Shown here: positions 53,230 to 62,474 of the stretch, in pieces
Layout of the letters: every line of letters starts with the position of its first letter
Numbering within the stretch: the first letter of the stretch is position 1
Origin: Rhizobiales bacterium PAR1
Lineage (GTDB): Bacteria; Pseudomonadota; Alphaproteobacteria; Rhizobiales; Beijerinckiaceae
Direction: 5' to 3'
NCBI GenBank assembly: GCA_002256205.1
Contig: NKIW01000001.1
Coordinates: forward strand, 372,001 to 436,000
Length of the DNA stretch: 64,000 nt
The notes under the pieces: model-generated
Databases searched by the model: none
What the model saw: only the letters and a program-made list of their open reading frames with translations
Told to the model about the DNA's origin: nothing
Program-made: the position numbers and the translations under genes

Positions 53230-54634
53230 AAGCAGTGGTGAAAGTCTGCCCGCCGCGATTGAACGTCACACGCCAGAGATAGGTGCGGACCTTGGTGATC
53301 TTGTCGAGCGCCGGCGTATCCTCGATCCGCTGGCCATTGATCGCGAGAATCACATCCGCTTTCTGGAAGCCGACCTGATCTGCCGCCGATCCCGGCTCGA
53401 TTTCGCTGATCGCCACGCCGGCATCCACCCCGTTGAGGGAGAGATCCTCTTTCACTGCCGGCGAGATATTGATTGCCGTGACCCCCTGAAAGGGTGAATT
53501 CGCTGTCACCTTGACCGGGCTTCGGGCTGGTGTCTCCGGCGCCGGGACGAGTTTGAGCGTCACATCCTGCTTCTTGCCAGTGCGGAGGACTGTCATCCTC
53601 GTGGTACCTCCGAGTTGGCGGGTAGCGAAGCGATAGCCGAAGCCGTCCGGGTCATCGATCTCGTTACCATCAACCGAGATAATCACATCCAGCCGCTTGA
53701 TTCCGGCCTGCTCCGCCGGTCCTCCGGCCGTCACGCCCGCCACCAGCGCGCCGATCGGACGGCTCAGACCCAGCGTTTCCGCCAACTCGCTCGTCACCGG
53801 CTGGAGCGAAGCGCCAAACCACGGACGCCGCACCACACCACCGCCGTTCTTGGCGCTCTCAATCACCGAACGGACCATATTGGCGGGGATCGCAAAGCCG
53901 ATGCCGTGGCTACCGCCGGATTTCGAGAAAATGGCCGTATTGATGCCGATCACGCGACCTTGCATGTCCACCAGCGCACCGCCCGAATTGCCCGGATTGA
54001 TCGCAGCATCGGTCTGGATGAAGAACTGATAGTCGGAAATCCCGACCTGCGTACGGGCCAGCGCCGAGACAATGCCCTGCGTCACGGTTTGGCCGACACC
54101 AAACGGGTTGCCAATCGCCAGAACGAGATCGCCAACCTCCAGCTTGTCCGAATCGCCAAGCTCCAGAAACGGGAAGCTTTCCTGCGACTTGATATGGAGA
54201 ATCGCTAGGTCGGTCTTGGGATCGCGCAGCTTGATCTCCGCCTCGAATTCACGGCGATCCGACAGCGAGACCTTGATCTCCGTCATCCCCTCGATAACAT
54301 GATGATTGGTGACGACAATGCCGTCCTTGGCAACCAACACGCCCGAGCCGACCGATTGACGCGCGCGTTCCGGCTGCGCCTGGCCGCCGAAAAAGCGCTC
54401 AAAGAACGGGTCGCCCTCGTAAGGGTTCCGGACCTTGCTCTGCTTTTGCGAGGCATAGACGTTCACGACTGCCGGCGCTGCCGCCTTGACGATCGGCGCG
54501 AACGACAGCGCCGTCTCGGCGCGCGAAGTTGGCGGCAGTTTGAGCCCCTGTGCGGCGGCAAAACGAGGTTGAAATGCCAGCGTTGCGAAAAGGGCGACCG
54601 CGAACATGCCGATGGAGCCAGGCATTTTCAACAT
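53219..54634 (-). CDS. DegP/DegQ-type periplasmic serine protease
   Basis: The ATG at 54634 has AAGGAAG upstream and gives 471 residues; an ATG at 54652 is an alternative. A signal peptide ends near FAAAQ-G. The protease domain has H112 in TNHHVIEG, D142 in KTDLAIL and S217 in NPGNSGGA. Two PDZ domains follow (about 290-380 and 400-470). Such Do-family proteases degrade or refold misfolded envelope proteins as cage-like oligomers. It follows rplQ in the usual order except for the plus-strand BLUF gene in between. Confidence 0.95.
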   Translation of the reverse strand: MLKMPGSIGMFAVALFATLAFQPRFAAAQGLKLPPTSRAETALSFAPIVKAAAPAVVNVYASQKQSKVRNPYEGDPFFERFFGGQAQPERARQSVGSGVLVAKDGIVVTNHHVIEGMTEIKVSLSDRREFEAEIKLRDPKTDLAILHIKSQESFPFLELGDSDKLEVGDLVLAIGNPFGVGQTVTQGIVSALARTQVGISDYQFFIQTDAAINPGNSGGALVDMQGRVIGINTAIFSKSGGSHGIGFAIPANMVRSVIESAKNGGGVVRRPWFGASLQPVTSELAETLGLSRPIGALVAGVTAGGPAEQAGIKRLDVIISVDGNEIDDPDGFGYRFATRQLGGTTRMTVLRTGKKQDVTLKLVPAPETPARSPVKVTANSPFQGVTAINISPAVKEDLSLNGVDAGVAISEIEPGSAADQVGFQKADVILAINGQRIEDTPALDKITKVRTYLWRVTFNRGGQTFTTAFGG

Positions 54635-54706
54635 TTGCTTCCTTGCGCTCATAATTTCTTTCACCTTCACCTGCGACACTAGCAACCCTGCCCGAGGGAG
54701 TAGGCC

Positions 54707-55093
54707 GTGCTCACCCAACTTGTCTATACGAGTCGCCCGCGTTTTGACGTCTCCACGCCCGACGGGCGGCTGACGCTCGAAGAAATCGCGAGTGCTGCGC
54801 GCATTTTCAATAGCTCCAAGGGAATCACCGGCGTGCTGCTTGCCGGGAACAACTGGCTGTCGCAGGTTCTCGAGGGCGATTCAAAGGAACTGACACCACT
54901 CTTGGCCCGAATTCTGGCGGATCGGCGGCACGACTGTCTCGTGATCGTGGAAATGCGCCGCGTGACCGAGCGCCGATTCGGCCAATGGACCATGGGGATC
55001 CGCACGCTTCCGATGGCGGAAATCCCGATCGACCGGCTCGGCGACATCACCGCCGAAGAAATCAGCGCGCTCACCCGGATTGCCACGGACTGA
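54707..55093 (+). CDS. BLUF blue-light sensor, single domain
   Basis: The GTG at 54707 follows GAGGGAG and gives 128 residues. It is one BLUF domain with the flavin-switch residues Y7 (LVYTSR), N35 (RIFNSSKGITG), Q53 (LSQVLEGD) and W94 (FGQWTMG) all in place, so light sensing through FAD is expected. There is no attached output domain, so it must signal through a partner. It lies on the plus strand between the minus-strand genes degP and rplQ, with 72 bases to the degP start. Confidence 0.93.
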   Translation: MLTQLVYTSRPRFDVSTPDGRLTLEEIASAARIFNSSKGITGVLLAGNNWLSQVLEGDSKELTPLLARILADRRHDCLVIVEMRRVTERRFGQWTMGIRTLPMAEIPIDRLGDITAEEISALTRIATD

Positions 55094-55132
55094 AAAGGCT
55101 TCGGGCCTGAAATGACCTGGAAACGGGCGGCA

Positions 55133-55158
55133 ATAAAAAAGGCGGCCGAAGCCGCCTT
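55133..55158 (-). terminator. Intrinsic terminator of the rpsM-rplQ operon
   Basis: On the minus strand GGCGGC pairs with GCCGCC around TTCG, extended by A/T pairs, followed by TTTTTTATT. It lies 25 bases after the rplQ stop and may also end BLUF transcription. Confidence 0.9.
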
Positions 55159-55182
55159 TCAAAACTCTCTCGCCAACAGCGA

Positions 55183-55608
55183 TCAGGCTGCCGACTCATC
55201 CTTCGGCGCTGCCGCGGCGCGGGCCTTGTCGGCCTTGCCCTTGGCTTCAACGTCGCGATCCACGAACTCGATCACGGCCATCGGGGCCGCGTCGCCGTAG
55301 CGGAAGCCAGCCTTCATGATGCGAAGATAGCCGCCGTTGCGCGAGGCATAACGCTTTGCAATGACGTCAAAAAGCTTGCGAACGACGCTCTCGTCCTTGA
55401 TCTGCGCAATCGCCTGACGGCGCGCATGCAGGTCGCCGCGCTTGCCGAGGGTAACGAGCTTTTCAACGATCGGGCGGAGATCCTTGGCCTTCGGCAGCGT
55501 CGTCAGGATCTGCTCATGCGTAATGAGCGACTGCGACAGGTTGGCGAACATCGCCATACGATGGCTGGACGTGCGGCCGAAACGACGGCCACGGAAACCG
55601 TGATGCAT
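55183..55608 (-). CDS. rplQ: 50S ribosomal protein L17
   Basis: The 141-residue protein starts [29 protein letters not shown] and has the conserved [20 protein letters not shown] helix and [28 protein letters not shown]. It is a large-subunit protein near the exit tunnel. A C-terminal tail rich in Ala, Lys and Asp extends past the core, as in related species. It is the last gene of the rpsM-rpsK-rpoA-rplQ operon, with 111 bases and several hairpins before it. Confidence 0.97.
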   Translation of the reverse strand: MHHGFRGRRFGRTSSHRMAMFANLSQSLITHEQILTTLPKAKDLRPIVEKLVTLGKRGDLHARRQAIAQIKDESVVRKLFDVIAKRYASRNGGYLRIMKAGFRYGDAAPMAVIEFVDRDVEAKGKADKARAAAAPKDESAA

Positions 55609-55691
55609 ATTGGCTCTCCTTGATTATGACGATCGCCGTGCCACGGCACGACCGTCCTTTTATGGGAGGGCTAATGCCCTTCCCTAACGAC

Positions 55692-55712
55692 CCGGGCGCC
55701 AGCGGCGCCCGG
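55692..55712. other. GC-rich hairpin in the rpoA-rplQ spacer
   Basis: CCGGGCGCC and GGCGCCCGG form a 9-bp perfect stem around AGC. No T-run follows on the minus strand. A second, imperfect hairpin (GGGAGGGC/GCCCTTCCC) lies at about 55665-55685. Confidence 0.75.
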
Positions 55713-55719
55713 TATAAAA

Positions 55720-56736
55720 TCAGTAGTGCTCCTCGAAGCGCTTCGCGAGGTCTTCGATATTCTCCGGCGGCCAACCCTGCACTTCCATGCCGAGGTGGAG
55801 GCCCATCTGCGCCAGCACTTCCTTGATTTCGTTGAGCGACTTGCGGCCGAAGTTCGGCGTGCGCAGCATTTCGCTCTCGGTCTTCTGGATGAGGTCGCCG
55901 ATGTAAACGATGTTGTCGTTCTTGAGGCAGTTGGCCGAACGCACCGAAAGCTCGAGTTCATCGACCTTCTTGAGCAGAGCCGGGTTGAAGGCGAGATCGG
56001 GGATCGCTGCCTGCGTTTCCGGCTTCTTCGGCTCTTCGAAGTTGAGGAAGATTTCGAGCTGGTCCTGAAGGATACGGGCCGAATAGGCCAGCGCATCTTC
56101 CGGGGTGATCGCGCCATCGGTCTCGATGGTCATGGTCAGCTTGTCATAATCGAGAATCTGACCCGAACGGGTGTTCTCGACACGATAGGAAACCTTGCGA
56201 ACCGGAGAGAACAGGCTGTCGACCGGGATCAGGCCAATCGCCGCATCTTCCGCACGGTTGCGCTCAGCCGGGACATAGCCCTTGCCGGTCGCACAATGCA
56301 GTTCCATGCGCAATTCCGCCCCCTCGTCGAGGGTGCAGATCTCGAGTTCCGGATTGAGAACTTCGATATCGCCCGTGACCTGAATGTCGCCGGCGGTAAC
56401 AACGCCCGGACCGGTCTTGCGGAGCAGCAGGCGCTTGGTGCCCTCGCCCTGCATCTTCAGCGCCACGTCCTTGATGTTGAGGACGATGTCGGTCACGTCC
56501 TCGCGGACGCCGGCGATCGACGAGAACTCGTGGAGCACGCCATCGATATGGATGGCGGTCACCGCAGCGCCCTGCAACGAGGAGAGCAGGATGCGGCGGA
56601 GCGAGTTGCCGAGGGTCATGCCGAAACCACGCTCAAGCGGCTCCGCGACGACAGTCGCCACGCGCGTGGGGTCTTCCCCCCCCGACACTTCGAGCTTCGA
56701 TGGCTTGATCAGGTCCTGCCAATTCTTCTGGATCAC
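55720..56736 (-). CDS. rpoA: RNA polymerase alpha subunit
   Basis: The 338-residue protein starts [17 protein letters not shown] and has the N-terminal dimerisation domain ([24 protein letters not shown]), an acidic linker, and the C-terminal DNA-binding domain with [21 protein letters not shown] and [13 protein letters not shown]. It assembles the core polymerase and contacts UP elements and activators. It lies in its usual place between rpsK and rplQ. Confidence 0.98.
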   Translation of the reverse strand: MIQKNWQDLIKPSKLEVSGGEDPTRVATVVAEPLERGFGMTLGNSLRRILLSSLQGAAVTAIHIDGVLHEFSSIAGVREDVTDIVLNIKDVALKMQGEGTKRLLLRKTGPGVVTAGDIQVTGDIEVLNPELEICTLDEGAELRMELHCATGKGYVPAERNRAEDAAIGLIPVDSLFSPVRKVSYRVENTRSGQILDYDKLTMTIETDGAITPEDALAYSARILQDQLEIFLNFEEPKKPETQAAIPDLAFNPALLKKVDELELSVRSANCLKNDNIVYIGDLIQKTESEMLRTPNFGRKSLNEIKEVLAQMGLHLGMEVQGWPPENIEDLAKRFEEHY

Positions 56737-56768
56737 GTGCGGTTACCCTTGAGCTTATCCGAGACGGC

Positions 56769-56799
56769 AAATGGGCACCGCAGGAAGCGGCGCCCGTTT
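56769..56799. other. Hairpin in the rpsK-rpoA spacer
   Basis: AAATGGGCACCGC and GCGGCGCCCGTTT pair over 13 positions with one mismatch and one wobble around AGGAA. No T-run follows on the minus strand. Confidence 0.7.
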
Positions 56800-56818
56800 T
56801 CATGAACGCAACTAAGTA

Positions 56819-57208
56819 TCAGACGCGGCGGCGCTTACGTGGGCGGCAGCCGTTATGCGGGATCGGGGTCACGTCGCGGATCGAGGTAACGGTAAAACCC
56901 GCCGCCTGGAGCGCGCGCAGCGCCGACTCACGGCCCGAACCCGGACCCGACACTTCCACCTCGAGGGTGCGCATGCCGTGTTCCGAAGCCTTGCGGGCTG
57001 CGTCTTCCGCCGCGACCTGCGCCGCATACGGAGTCGACTTCTTCGAGCCCTTGAAGCCCATCGTGCCGGAGGATGACCACGAAATCGCGTTGCCCTGGGC
57101 ATCGGTGATCGTGATCATCGTATTATTGAAAGAAGCATTCACATGCGCGATGCCAGAAACAATGTTCTTGCGTTCGCGGCGGCGAATACGTTGAGCTTCC
57201 TTGGCCAT
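56819..57208 (-). CDS. rpsK: 30S ribosomal protein S11
   Basis: The 129-residue protein contains [34 protein letters not shown] and the C-terminal [19 protein letters not shown]. It is a platform protein of the small subunit, near the mRNA exit. It follows rpsM with a 75-base spacer. Confidence 0.98.
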   Translation of the reverse strand: MAKEAQRIRRRERKNIVSGIAHVNASFNNTMITITDAQGNAISWSSSGTMGFKGSKKSTPYAAQVAAEDAARKASEHGMRTLEVEVSGPGSGRESALRALQAAGFTVTSIRDVTPIPHNGCRPRKRRRV

Positions 57209-57241
57209 ATCGTCTTGAGCCTTCGTGTCTCGAACCGGTCA

Positions 57242-57260
57242 CGGCGCCGGTGCGGCGCCG
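57242..57260. other. GC-rich hairpin in the rpsM-rpsK spacer
   Basis: CGGCGCCG occurs twice around GTG and, being self-complementary, forms an 8-bp stem. No T-run follows on the minus strand. Confidence 0.7.
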
Positions 57261-57283
57261 CGATAAAACCGTTTGTCGGAAAA

Positions 57284-57652
57284 TTACTTCTTTTTGCCCT
57301 GAATGGGCTTCGCCTTACCCTTACGGGTGCGGGCGTTCGTGTGGGTGCGCTGACCGCGAACCGGCAGGCCACGACGGTGGCGCAGGCCACGGTAGCAACC
57401 CAGATCCATCAGGCGCTTGATGTTCATCGCGACTTCGCGGCGAAGATCACCCTCGACGATATAGTCGCGGTCAATCGTCTCACGGATCTGAAGAACCTCG
57501 GCGTCGGAAAGCTGATTGACGCGACGATCAAGCGGAATACCCACCTTCTCGCAGATCTCAACAGCATTCACCGGGCCAATGCCATGAATGTAGCGCAGTG
57601 CAATGCACACGCGCTTCGACGTCGGAATGTTAACGCCCGCGATACGAGCCAC
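57284..57652 (-). CDS. rpsM: 30S ribosomal protein S13
   Basis: The start is the GTG at 57652, with GGAG eight bases upstream; it gives 122 residues beginning (M)[13 protein letters not shown]. Conserved parts are [20 protein letters not shown] and [28 protein letters not shown]13 bridges the subunits at the 30S head. It is the first gene of the alpha operon, after a gap of nearly 300 bases from adk. Confidence 0.97.
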   Translation of the reverse strand: MARIAGVNIPTSKRVCIALRYIHGIGPVNAVEICEKVGIPLDRRVNQLSDAEVLQIRETIDRDYIVEGDLRREVAMNIKRLMDLGCYRGLRHRRGLPVRGQRTHTNARTRKGKAKPIQGKKK

Positions 57653-57741
57653 GTCATTTCTCCTCGTTTGACGACCACAACGCCCTTTAGGAGCGCTATC
57701 GCCGCGCGATGGTCGCAGCCCTGAAAGGGTCTGCCGACCGA

Positions 57742-57894
57742 TCACCAAATCCGTTTTCCGACCGGCTTCCCTGCCCTCATGAAGAAGGCAAATGGAAAAA
57801 TATAAAAACGCGCGAGTTTCCCCGCGCGAACGGCCTCATCGGTAAGGGCTTGCGGATAAACGACATCGCCGTCCTTCGTCAAGCCCTTATTCAT
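57742..57894 (-). CDS. Possible small protein between adk and rpsM
   Basis: An ATG at 57894 with GGCGGG upstream opens 50 residues: [20 protein letters not shown], then [20 protein letters not shown] and a basic end. Composition is protein-like, with one hydrophobic segment. It overlaps the terminator-like hairpin at 57796-57828, so it may instead be non-coding. Confidence 0.25.
   Translation of the reverse strand: MNKGLTKDGDVVYPQALTDEAVRAGKLARFYIFPFAFFMRAGKPVGKRIW
57796..57828 (-). terminator. Terminator-like hairpin after adk
   Basis: On the minus strand CGCGCG pairs with CGCGCG around eight bases, followed by TTTTTATATTTTT. It lies about 120 bases after the adk stop and would separate the spc and alpha operons. 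Confidence 0.6.
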
Positions 57895-57898
57895 GAAT

Positions 57899-57926
57899 CC
57901 CGCCGGTAATTCACGTATCCGGCGGG
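57899..57926. other. Hairpin just after adk
   Basis: CCCGCCGG pairs with CCGGCGGG around twelve bases, 20 bases after the adk stop. A further TAAGGGCTTG/CAAGCCCTTA pair (57843-57852 with 57880-57889) spans the next stretch. Confidence 0.65.
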
Positions 57927-57946
57927 GTTTAGTTATCGCGACAGCC

Positions 57947-58528
57947 TTAGCTGCCGAGAATCGCATCAAGCGAAGCCGCAACTTCTGTGATCGGCTTCAT
58001 GCCGTCAATCACCGAAAGCTGGCCACGCGCAGCATAAAAGGGTGTCACGGCCGCCGTATCCCGGTTGTAGGCCGCAAGGCGGGTCTTGAAGACTTCCGGA
58101 TCATCATCCTTGCGGACCGGCTGACCGGCGGCCTTGGCCTCCTCAGCACGATTGACGATGCGCCCCACAAGCGCTTCCTGATCGACCTGCAGCTCGATCA
58201 CAGCATCAAGCTTGAGATTCTGGTCCGAGAGCAGCTTTTCGAGCGCCTCTGCCTGAGCCACCGTACGCGGGAACCCGTCAAGGATGAATCCCTTCGCTGC
58301 ATCCGGCTCAGCGACTCGATCCTTGATGATCCCGATCACGATCTCGTCCGAGACAAGCCCACCCGATTCCATCACCGCCTTGGCCTTGAGGCCGATCGGC
58401 GTACCGGCAGCTACAGCCGCGCGAAGCATGTCGCCGGTCGAGAGCTGCACAATTCCGTATTTCTGAACGAGGCGTGTCGCCTGCGTCCCCTTCCCCGCGC
58501 CGGGCGGGCCCAGCAAAATCAACCTCAT
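57947..58528 (-). CDS. adk: Adenylate kinase, short-LID form
   Basis: From the ATG at 58528 the product has 193 residues, shorter than the 214 of E. coli. Walker A is [10 protein letters not shown] at 7-16, with [10 protein letters not shown] and [16 protein letters not shown] as AMP-binding parts. The LID is a short loop ([21 protein letters not shown]) without a zinc-binding insert, usual in alphaproteobacteria. It converts ATP and AMP to two ADP. Its start overlaps the secY stop (TGATG). Confidence 0.97.
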   Translation of the reverse strand: MRLILLGPPGAGKGTQATRLVQKYGIVQLSTGDMLRAAVAAGTPIGLKAKAVMESGGLVSDEIVIGIIKDRVAEPDAAKGFILDGFPRTVAQAEALEKLLSDQNLKLDAVIELQVDQEALVGRIVNRAEEAKAAGQPVRKDDDPEVFKTRLAAYNRDTAAVTPFYAARGQLSVIDGMKPITEVAASLDAILGS

Positions 58529-59859
58529 CAGCGCCTGCTCCCTCTCAACTTGGCCTTCTTCACGAGGCCCTCGTACTGATGCGCGAGCAGATACCCGTGC
58601 ACTTGGGCCACCGTATCCATCGTGACCGAGACAACGATCAGCAAGGACGTGCCTCCGAAGTAGAACGGAAGCGAAGCCGCCGAAATGAGAAATTCGGGTA
58701 AGAGACAAATGATGGTGAGGTAGGCAGCACCAAGCACGGTGATACGGGAAAGCACATAATCAATGTGCGATGCGGTCTTCTCGCCCGGACGAATGCCCGG
58801 AATAAAACCACCGTGCTTCTTCAGATTATCAGCCGTTTCCGTCGGGTTGAAGACGATAGCGGTGTAAAAAAACGCGAAAAAGATGATCAGCGCGGCATAG
58901 AGGAACATATACAGCGGGCGCCCGTGCCCGAGGTAGGTGTTCATGGTTTGGAGCCACTGCGGGCCACCCTGCTGCGCAAAGCTCGCAATTGTCGTCGGCA
59001 TCAGCAAAAGGGATGAGGCGAAGATCGGCGGGATAACACCCGAGGTGTTGAGCTTGAGCGGCAGGAAGGAGGTTTGGCCCTCGTAGACCTTATTGCCCAT
59101 CTGGCGCTTTGGATAATTGATCAAGAGACGGCGCTGGGCACGCTCCATGAACACGATGAACGCCACAACAGCGCCCGACATCAGCACAACGCCAAGAATC
59201 AAGCCCGTCGAGACCGCACCCTGACGGCCGAGTTCCAGCATACCTGCCAGCGCGGCCGGCAATTCGGCGACGATACCCGCGAAAATGATCAGCGAGGTAC
59301 CATTGCCAATGCCGCGGCTAGTGATCTGCTCGCCGAGCCACATCAGGAACAGCGTACCGCCCGTCAGCGTGATGACGGTCGAAAGGATGAAAAACGGGCC
59401 AGGATTCGCGACAGCAGAACCCGACGACGACAAGCCCACCGCGATCCCATAGGACTGGAACAGCGCGAGAATCACCGTGAGATAGCGGGTGTATTGGTTG
59501 ATCTGGCGACGGCCGGCCTCGCCGTCTTTCTTCAGCGACTCAAGCGTCGGCGAGACGGTCGTCATCAGCTGAATGATAATCGACGCCGAGATATACGGCA
59601 TGATGTTGAGCGCGAAAATCGCGAGGCGCCCAACCGCACCACCTGAAAACATATTGAACAACCCAAGCACGCCCGCTTGCTGCTGCTTGAAGATCTCCGT
59701 CAGCGCCTCAGGATTGATGCCAGGCAGCGGGATGTAGGTGCCGAGACGATAGACGATCAGCGCGCCAAGCGTGAACCAGATCCTCTTTTTGAGCTCTTCA
59801 GCCTTCGCCAACGCGCCAAAATTCAGGTTTGCTGCAAGCTGTTCTGCTGCCGATGCCAT
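58528..59859 (-). CDS. secY: SecY: protein translocase channel subunit
   Basis: The ATG at 59859, with GGGGACG upstream, gives 443 residues with ten helices. It starts [29 protein letters not shown] and shows [50 protein letters not shown] and [18 protein letters not shown]. It forms the SecYEG channel for export and membrane insertion. It overlaps adk by one base. The gap to rplO is 276 bases and holds a palindromic repeat. Confidence 0.98.
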   Translation of the reverse strand: MASAAEQLAANLNFGALAKAEELKKRIWFTLGALIVYRLGTYIPLPGINPEALTEIFKQQQAGVLGLFNMFSGGAVGRLAIFALNIMPYISASIIIQLMTTVSPTLESLKKDGEAGRRQINQYTRYLTVILALFQSYGIAVGLSSSGSAVANPGPFFILSTVITLTGGTLFLMWLGEQITSRGIGNGTSLIIFAGIVAELPAALAGMLELGRQGAVSTGLILGVVLMSGAVVAFIVFMERAQRRLLINYPKRQMGNKVYEGQTSFLPLKLNTSGVIPPIFASSLLLMPTTIASFAQQGGPQWLQTMNTYLGHGRPLYMFLYAALIIFFAFFYTAIVFNPTETADNLKKHGGFIPGIRPGEKTASHIDYVLSRITVLGAAYLTIICLLPEFLISAASLPFYFGGTSLLIVVSVTMDTVAQVHGYLLAHQYEGLVKKAKLRGSRR

Positions 59860-60036
59860 CTCGTCCCCTGTGGATTCGGGTGAATCCGATCCGTTTAGGC
59901 CCAAAGCGCGCGGACAACCCGGCGTTCGGTCGCCTTCCTGATCCTTTTCAGCGGTTTTCCGCCGGAGAAACGGGGCGCAAAGTCGTCAGCGCTCAAGTTC
60001 CGGCGAAAGACGCGTGGAGGATCTTCCGTCGAAATA

Positions 60037-60081
60037 GAGCATGTTGCGCAAAAGTGGAAACCGGTTTTGCGGCAAGCATGC
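60037..60081. repeat. Palindromic repeat element (REP type), copy 2, between rplO and secY
   Basis: GCATGTTGCGCAAAA at 60039-60053 and TTTTGCGGCAAGCATGC at 60065-60081 pair with two extra bases on the right arm, around GTGGAAACCGG. The centre AGTGGAAACCGGTT equals that of copy 1 except for one base. A separate hairpin (GCCGGG 60102-60107, CCCGGC 60116-60121) lies nearer rplO. Confidence 0.8.
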
Positions 60082-60135
60082 GTCCGGGAAATAGGAACGG
60101 CGCCGGGCAATGTCACCCGGCTCCGTAATTTTTTT

Positions 60136-60606
60136 TCAGGCCTTGGCGTCAGCGAGCAGCTTCACGGAGCCGCCAGCCTTCTCGATCGCCTCGACAGCGC
60201 TCTTCGACGCACGGAAAACTTCAAAGGCGAGCTTCGCCTTGAGTTCGCCAACGCCGAGGATCTTGACGCCGTCACGCAGCTTCGAGCAAACGCCCGCCGC
60301 CACGAGGCTCTCGACCGTCACGGTCGCGCCCTTGTCGAGGCGGCCAGCATCGATCGCTTCCTGAATACGACCGAGATTGACCTCGTTGAGGTCGGTCGCG
60401 CCGATGTTATTGAAGCCGCGCTTCGGCAGGCGACGATGCAGCGGCATCTGGCCGCCTTCGAAGCCCTTGATCGCCACGCCGGTACGAGCCTTCTGGCCCT
60501 TGACGCCGCGACCGCCCGTCTTGCCCTTGCCGGAGCCGATACCACGGCCGACACGCATACGGTTCTTGGTTGCGCCTTCGTTGTCACGGAGGTCGGTGAG
60601 TTTCAT
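60136..60606 (-). CDS. rplO: 50S ribosomal protein L15
   Basis: From the ATG at 60606 the product has 156 residues and starts [34 protein letters not shown], the glycine-rich N-terminal extension that reaches into 23S r[21 protein letters not shown] is conserved. It follows rpmD by eleven bases. Confidence 0.98.
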   Translation of the reverse strand: MKLTDLRDNEGATKNRMRVGRGIGSGKGKTGGRGVKGQKARTGVAIKGFEGGQMPLHRRLPKRGFNNIGATDLNEVNLGRIQEAIDAGRLDKGATVTVESLVAAGVCSKLRDGVKILGVGELKAKLAFEVFRASKSAVEAIEKAGGSVKLLADAKA

Positions 60607-60617
60607 GATCGCCTCCC

Positions 60618-60812
60618 TCACTCTTCGATGATGCGGACCATGTGCGCGACCTTCGCGACCATCCCACGGGTAGAGGGATTGTCAGGAAGGACCGAGCGAC
60701 GGCCAATCTTGTTAAGCTTCAGGCCGATCAGTGTAGCGCGCTGATCGGCCGGACGGCGGATCGGGCTGCCATACTGTTCGACAGTGAGGGTCTTCACGGG
60801 TGCCTTGGTCAT
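60618..60812 (-). CDS. rpmD: 50S ribosomal protein L30
   Basis: The 64-residue protein contains [28 protein letters not shown] and ends [14 protein letters not shown], the normal bacterial L30 pattern. It lies between rpsE and rplO with gaps of about ten bases. Confidence 0.97.
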   Translation of the reverse strand: MTKAPVKTLTVEQYGSPIRRPADQRATLIGLKLNKIGRRSVLPDNPSTRGMVAKVAHMVRIIEE

Positions 60813-60822
60813 GGTTCAGCCC

Positions 60823-61428
60823 TCACGCGTCAACGGCTTCGCCACCGTCGATATCACGACGGCGAGACTGAAGAACCGAGACCTTGAGGCCACGACGAGC
60901 GGCAACAGTGCGCGGCGAATCTTCGGCCTTGAGGGCATCGAAGGTCGCACGGACCATGTTGTAGGGGTTCGACGAGCCGAGCGACTTCGCCACGACATCG
61001 TGCATGCCGAGGCATTCGAACACGGCGCGCATCGGACCACCCGCGATGATACCGGTACCAGCCGGCGCAGCGCGAAGGAGAACCTTGCCGGCGCCATGAC
61101 GGCCCGGAACGTCGTGATGAAGCGTACGGCCTTCACGCAGCGGAACGCGGATCAAACCACGCTTCGCGCTTTCGGTCGCCTTGCGGATCGCTTCTGGCAC
61201 TTCACGGGCCTTACCATGACCGAAGCCGACGCGGCCCTTCTGGTCACCAACCACCACGAGAGCAGCGAACGCCATGCGGCGGCCACCCTTCACGGTCTTG
61301 GCGACACGATTGATATGGACGAGCTTGTCGACGAATTCGCTGTCGCGCTCTTCCCGGTTGTTCTCGCGATTGCGATCGCGTCCGCCTTCGCGGCCACGGC
61401 CACCGCCGCCTTCACGTTCTGCTGCCAT
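60823..61428 (-). CDS. rpsE: 30S ribosomal protein S5
   Basis: The 201-residue protein has a Gly/Arg-rich N-terminal extension of about 30 residues, then [49 protein letters not shown] and [24 protein letters not shown]5 helps decoding accuracy at the small-subunit solvent face. A structured 118-base spacer separates it from rplR. Confidence 0.98.
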   Translation of the reverse strand: MAAEREGGGGRGREGGRDRNRENNREERDSEFVDKLVHINRVAKTVKGGRRMAFAALVVVGDQKGRVGFGHGKAREVPEAIRKATESAKRGLIRVPLREGRTLHHDVPGRHGAGKVLLRAAPAGTGIIAGGPMRAVFECLGMHDVVAKSLGSSNPYNMVRATFDALKAEDSPRTVAARRGLKVSVLQSRRRDIDGGEAVDA

Positions 61429-61477
61429 AGGACATTTCCTTACTTGCGCGAGGACAAAAGGCTCCCCGCTCGCTTGG

Positions 61478-61535
61478 GTTCTGACGGATCGCCGGGGTTC
61501 GAATTTGAATCCTCGGAACCACTTCCGTCAGGAAC
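61478..61535. other. Structured spacer between rplR and rpsE
   Basis: GTTCTGACGGA at 61478-61488 pairs with TCCGTCAGGAAC at 61524-61535 with one bulged base, and an inner GGTTC/GAACC pair (61496-61500, 61516-61520) closes a second loop. It is too small for a tRNA. Confidence 0.6.
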
Positions 61536-61546
61536 TTAAAGTGGGC

Positions 61547-61906
61547 TCAGAAGTCGAGCCCACCTTCACGCGCGCCATCGGCCAGAGCCTTGACGCGGCC
61601 ATGATAGATGTAAGCGCCGCGGTCGAAGACCACGGCCTTGACACCGGCGGCAAGCGCACGCTCGGCCACGAGCTTGCCGATCGCCTTGGCGGCTTCGACA
61701 TCTGCGCCGGTCTTGAGCTTCGCCTTGACGTCTTTTTCGATCGTCGAGGCAGCCGCAAGCGTCACGCCATTCGCATCGTCGATGATCTGAGCATAGATCT
61801 GCTTCGACGAACGGAAGACCGAAAGACGCGGGCGACCGTTGGAGGCCACACGAATAGCGTGCCGAATGCGCGCCTTGCGGGCCTGGGTAGTGGTAAGATG
61901 TGCCAT
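61547..61906 (-). CDS. rplR: 50S ribosomal protein L18
   Basis: The 119-residue protein has [30 protein letters not shown] and the closing [26 protein letters not shown]. It binds 5S rRNA with L5 and L25. It follows rplF by 15 bases. Confidence 0.98.
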   Translation of the reverse strand: MAHLTTTQARKARIRHAIRVASNGRPRLSVFRSSKQIYAQIIDDANGVTLAAASTIEKDVKAKLKTGADVEAAKAIGKLVAERALAAGVKAVVFDRGAYIYHGRVKALADGAREGGLDF

Positions 61907-61921
61907 GTCCCTGATCCCGCC

Positions 61922-62455
61922 TTACTTCTTCTTGCCTTCCTTGCGGAAGATGAACTCGCCCTCGTACTTGACGCCCTTGCCCTTGAAGGGTTCGGGGCCA
62001 CGCCAGGCGCGGATCTCCGCGGCGACCTGTCCGACCTGCTGCGCGTCAATACCGGACACGACGATTTCCGTCGGCTTAGGTGTGACGACCGCGATCCCGT
62101 TGGGGATCGAGAACAGGACGGGGTGAGAATAACCCAGCGAGAGGTTGAGGTTCTTGCCCTCGACCGCTGCCTTGTAGCCAACACCCGTGATTTCGAGCTT
62201 CTTCTCGAAGCCCTTGGTCACGCCGACCACGAGGTTATTGATGCGAGCGCGGCTCGTGCCCCAGAGCGCGCGAGCGCGCTTGGTCTGGGTGCGCGGATCA
62301 ACCATGATCTGGTTGTTCTCGAGCTTGACCGCGACATCGTCCGGAACGACGAAAAAGAGTTCGCCCTTCGGACCCTTGATCGTGACCTTCTGGCCATCGA
62401 TCGTGGGGGTAGCACCGGCCGGGATATCGACCGGCTTCTTGCCAACTTTTGACAT
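61922..62455 (-). CDS. rplF: 50S ribosomal protein L6
   Basis: The ATG at 62455 gives 177 residues starting [14 protein letters not shown]. The two duplicated alpha/beta domains and the end [20 protein letters not shown] are typical. It lies near the factor-binding site of the large subunit. Confidence 0.98.
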   Translation of the reverse strand: MSKVGKKPVDIPAGATPTIDGQKVTIKGPKGELFFVVPDDVAVKLENNQIMVDPRTQTKRARALWGTSRARINNLVVGVTKGFEKKLEITGVGYKAAVEGKNLNLSLGYSHPVLFSIPNGIAVVTPKPTEIVVSGIDAQQVGQVAAEIRAWRGPEPFKGKGVKYEGEFIFRKEGKKK

Positions 62456-62474
62456 GGAAACCTCCTTCCCGACC

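Noticed and set aside
61478-61535. tRNA-like fold in the rplR-rpsE spacer
   Set aside because: GGTTCGAATTT resembles a T-loop, but there is no anticodon arm and the length is too short.
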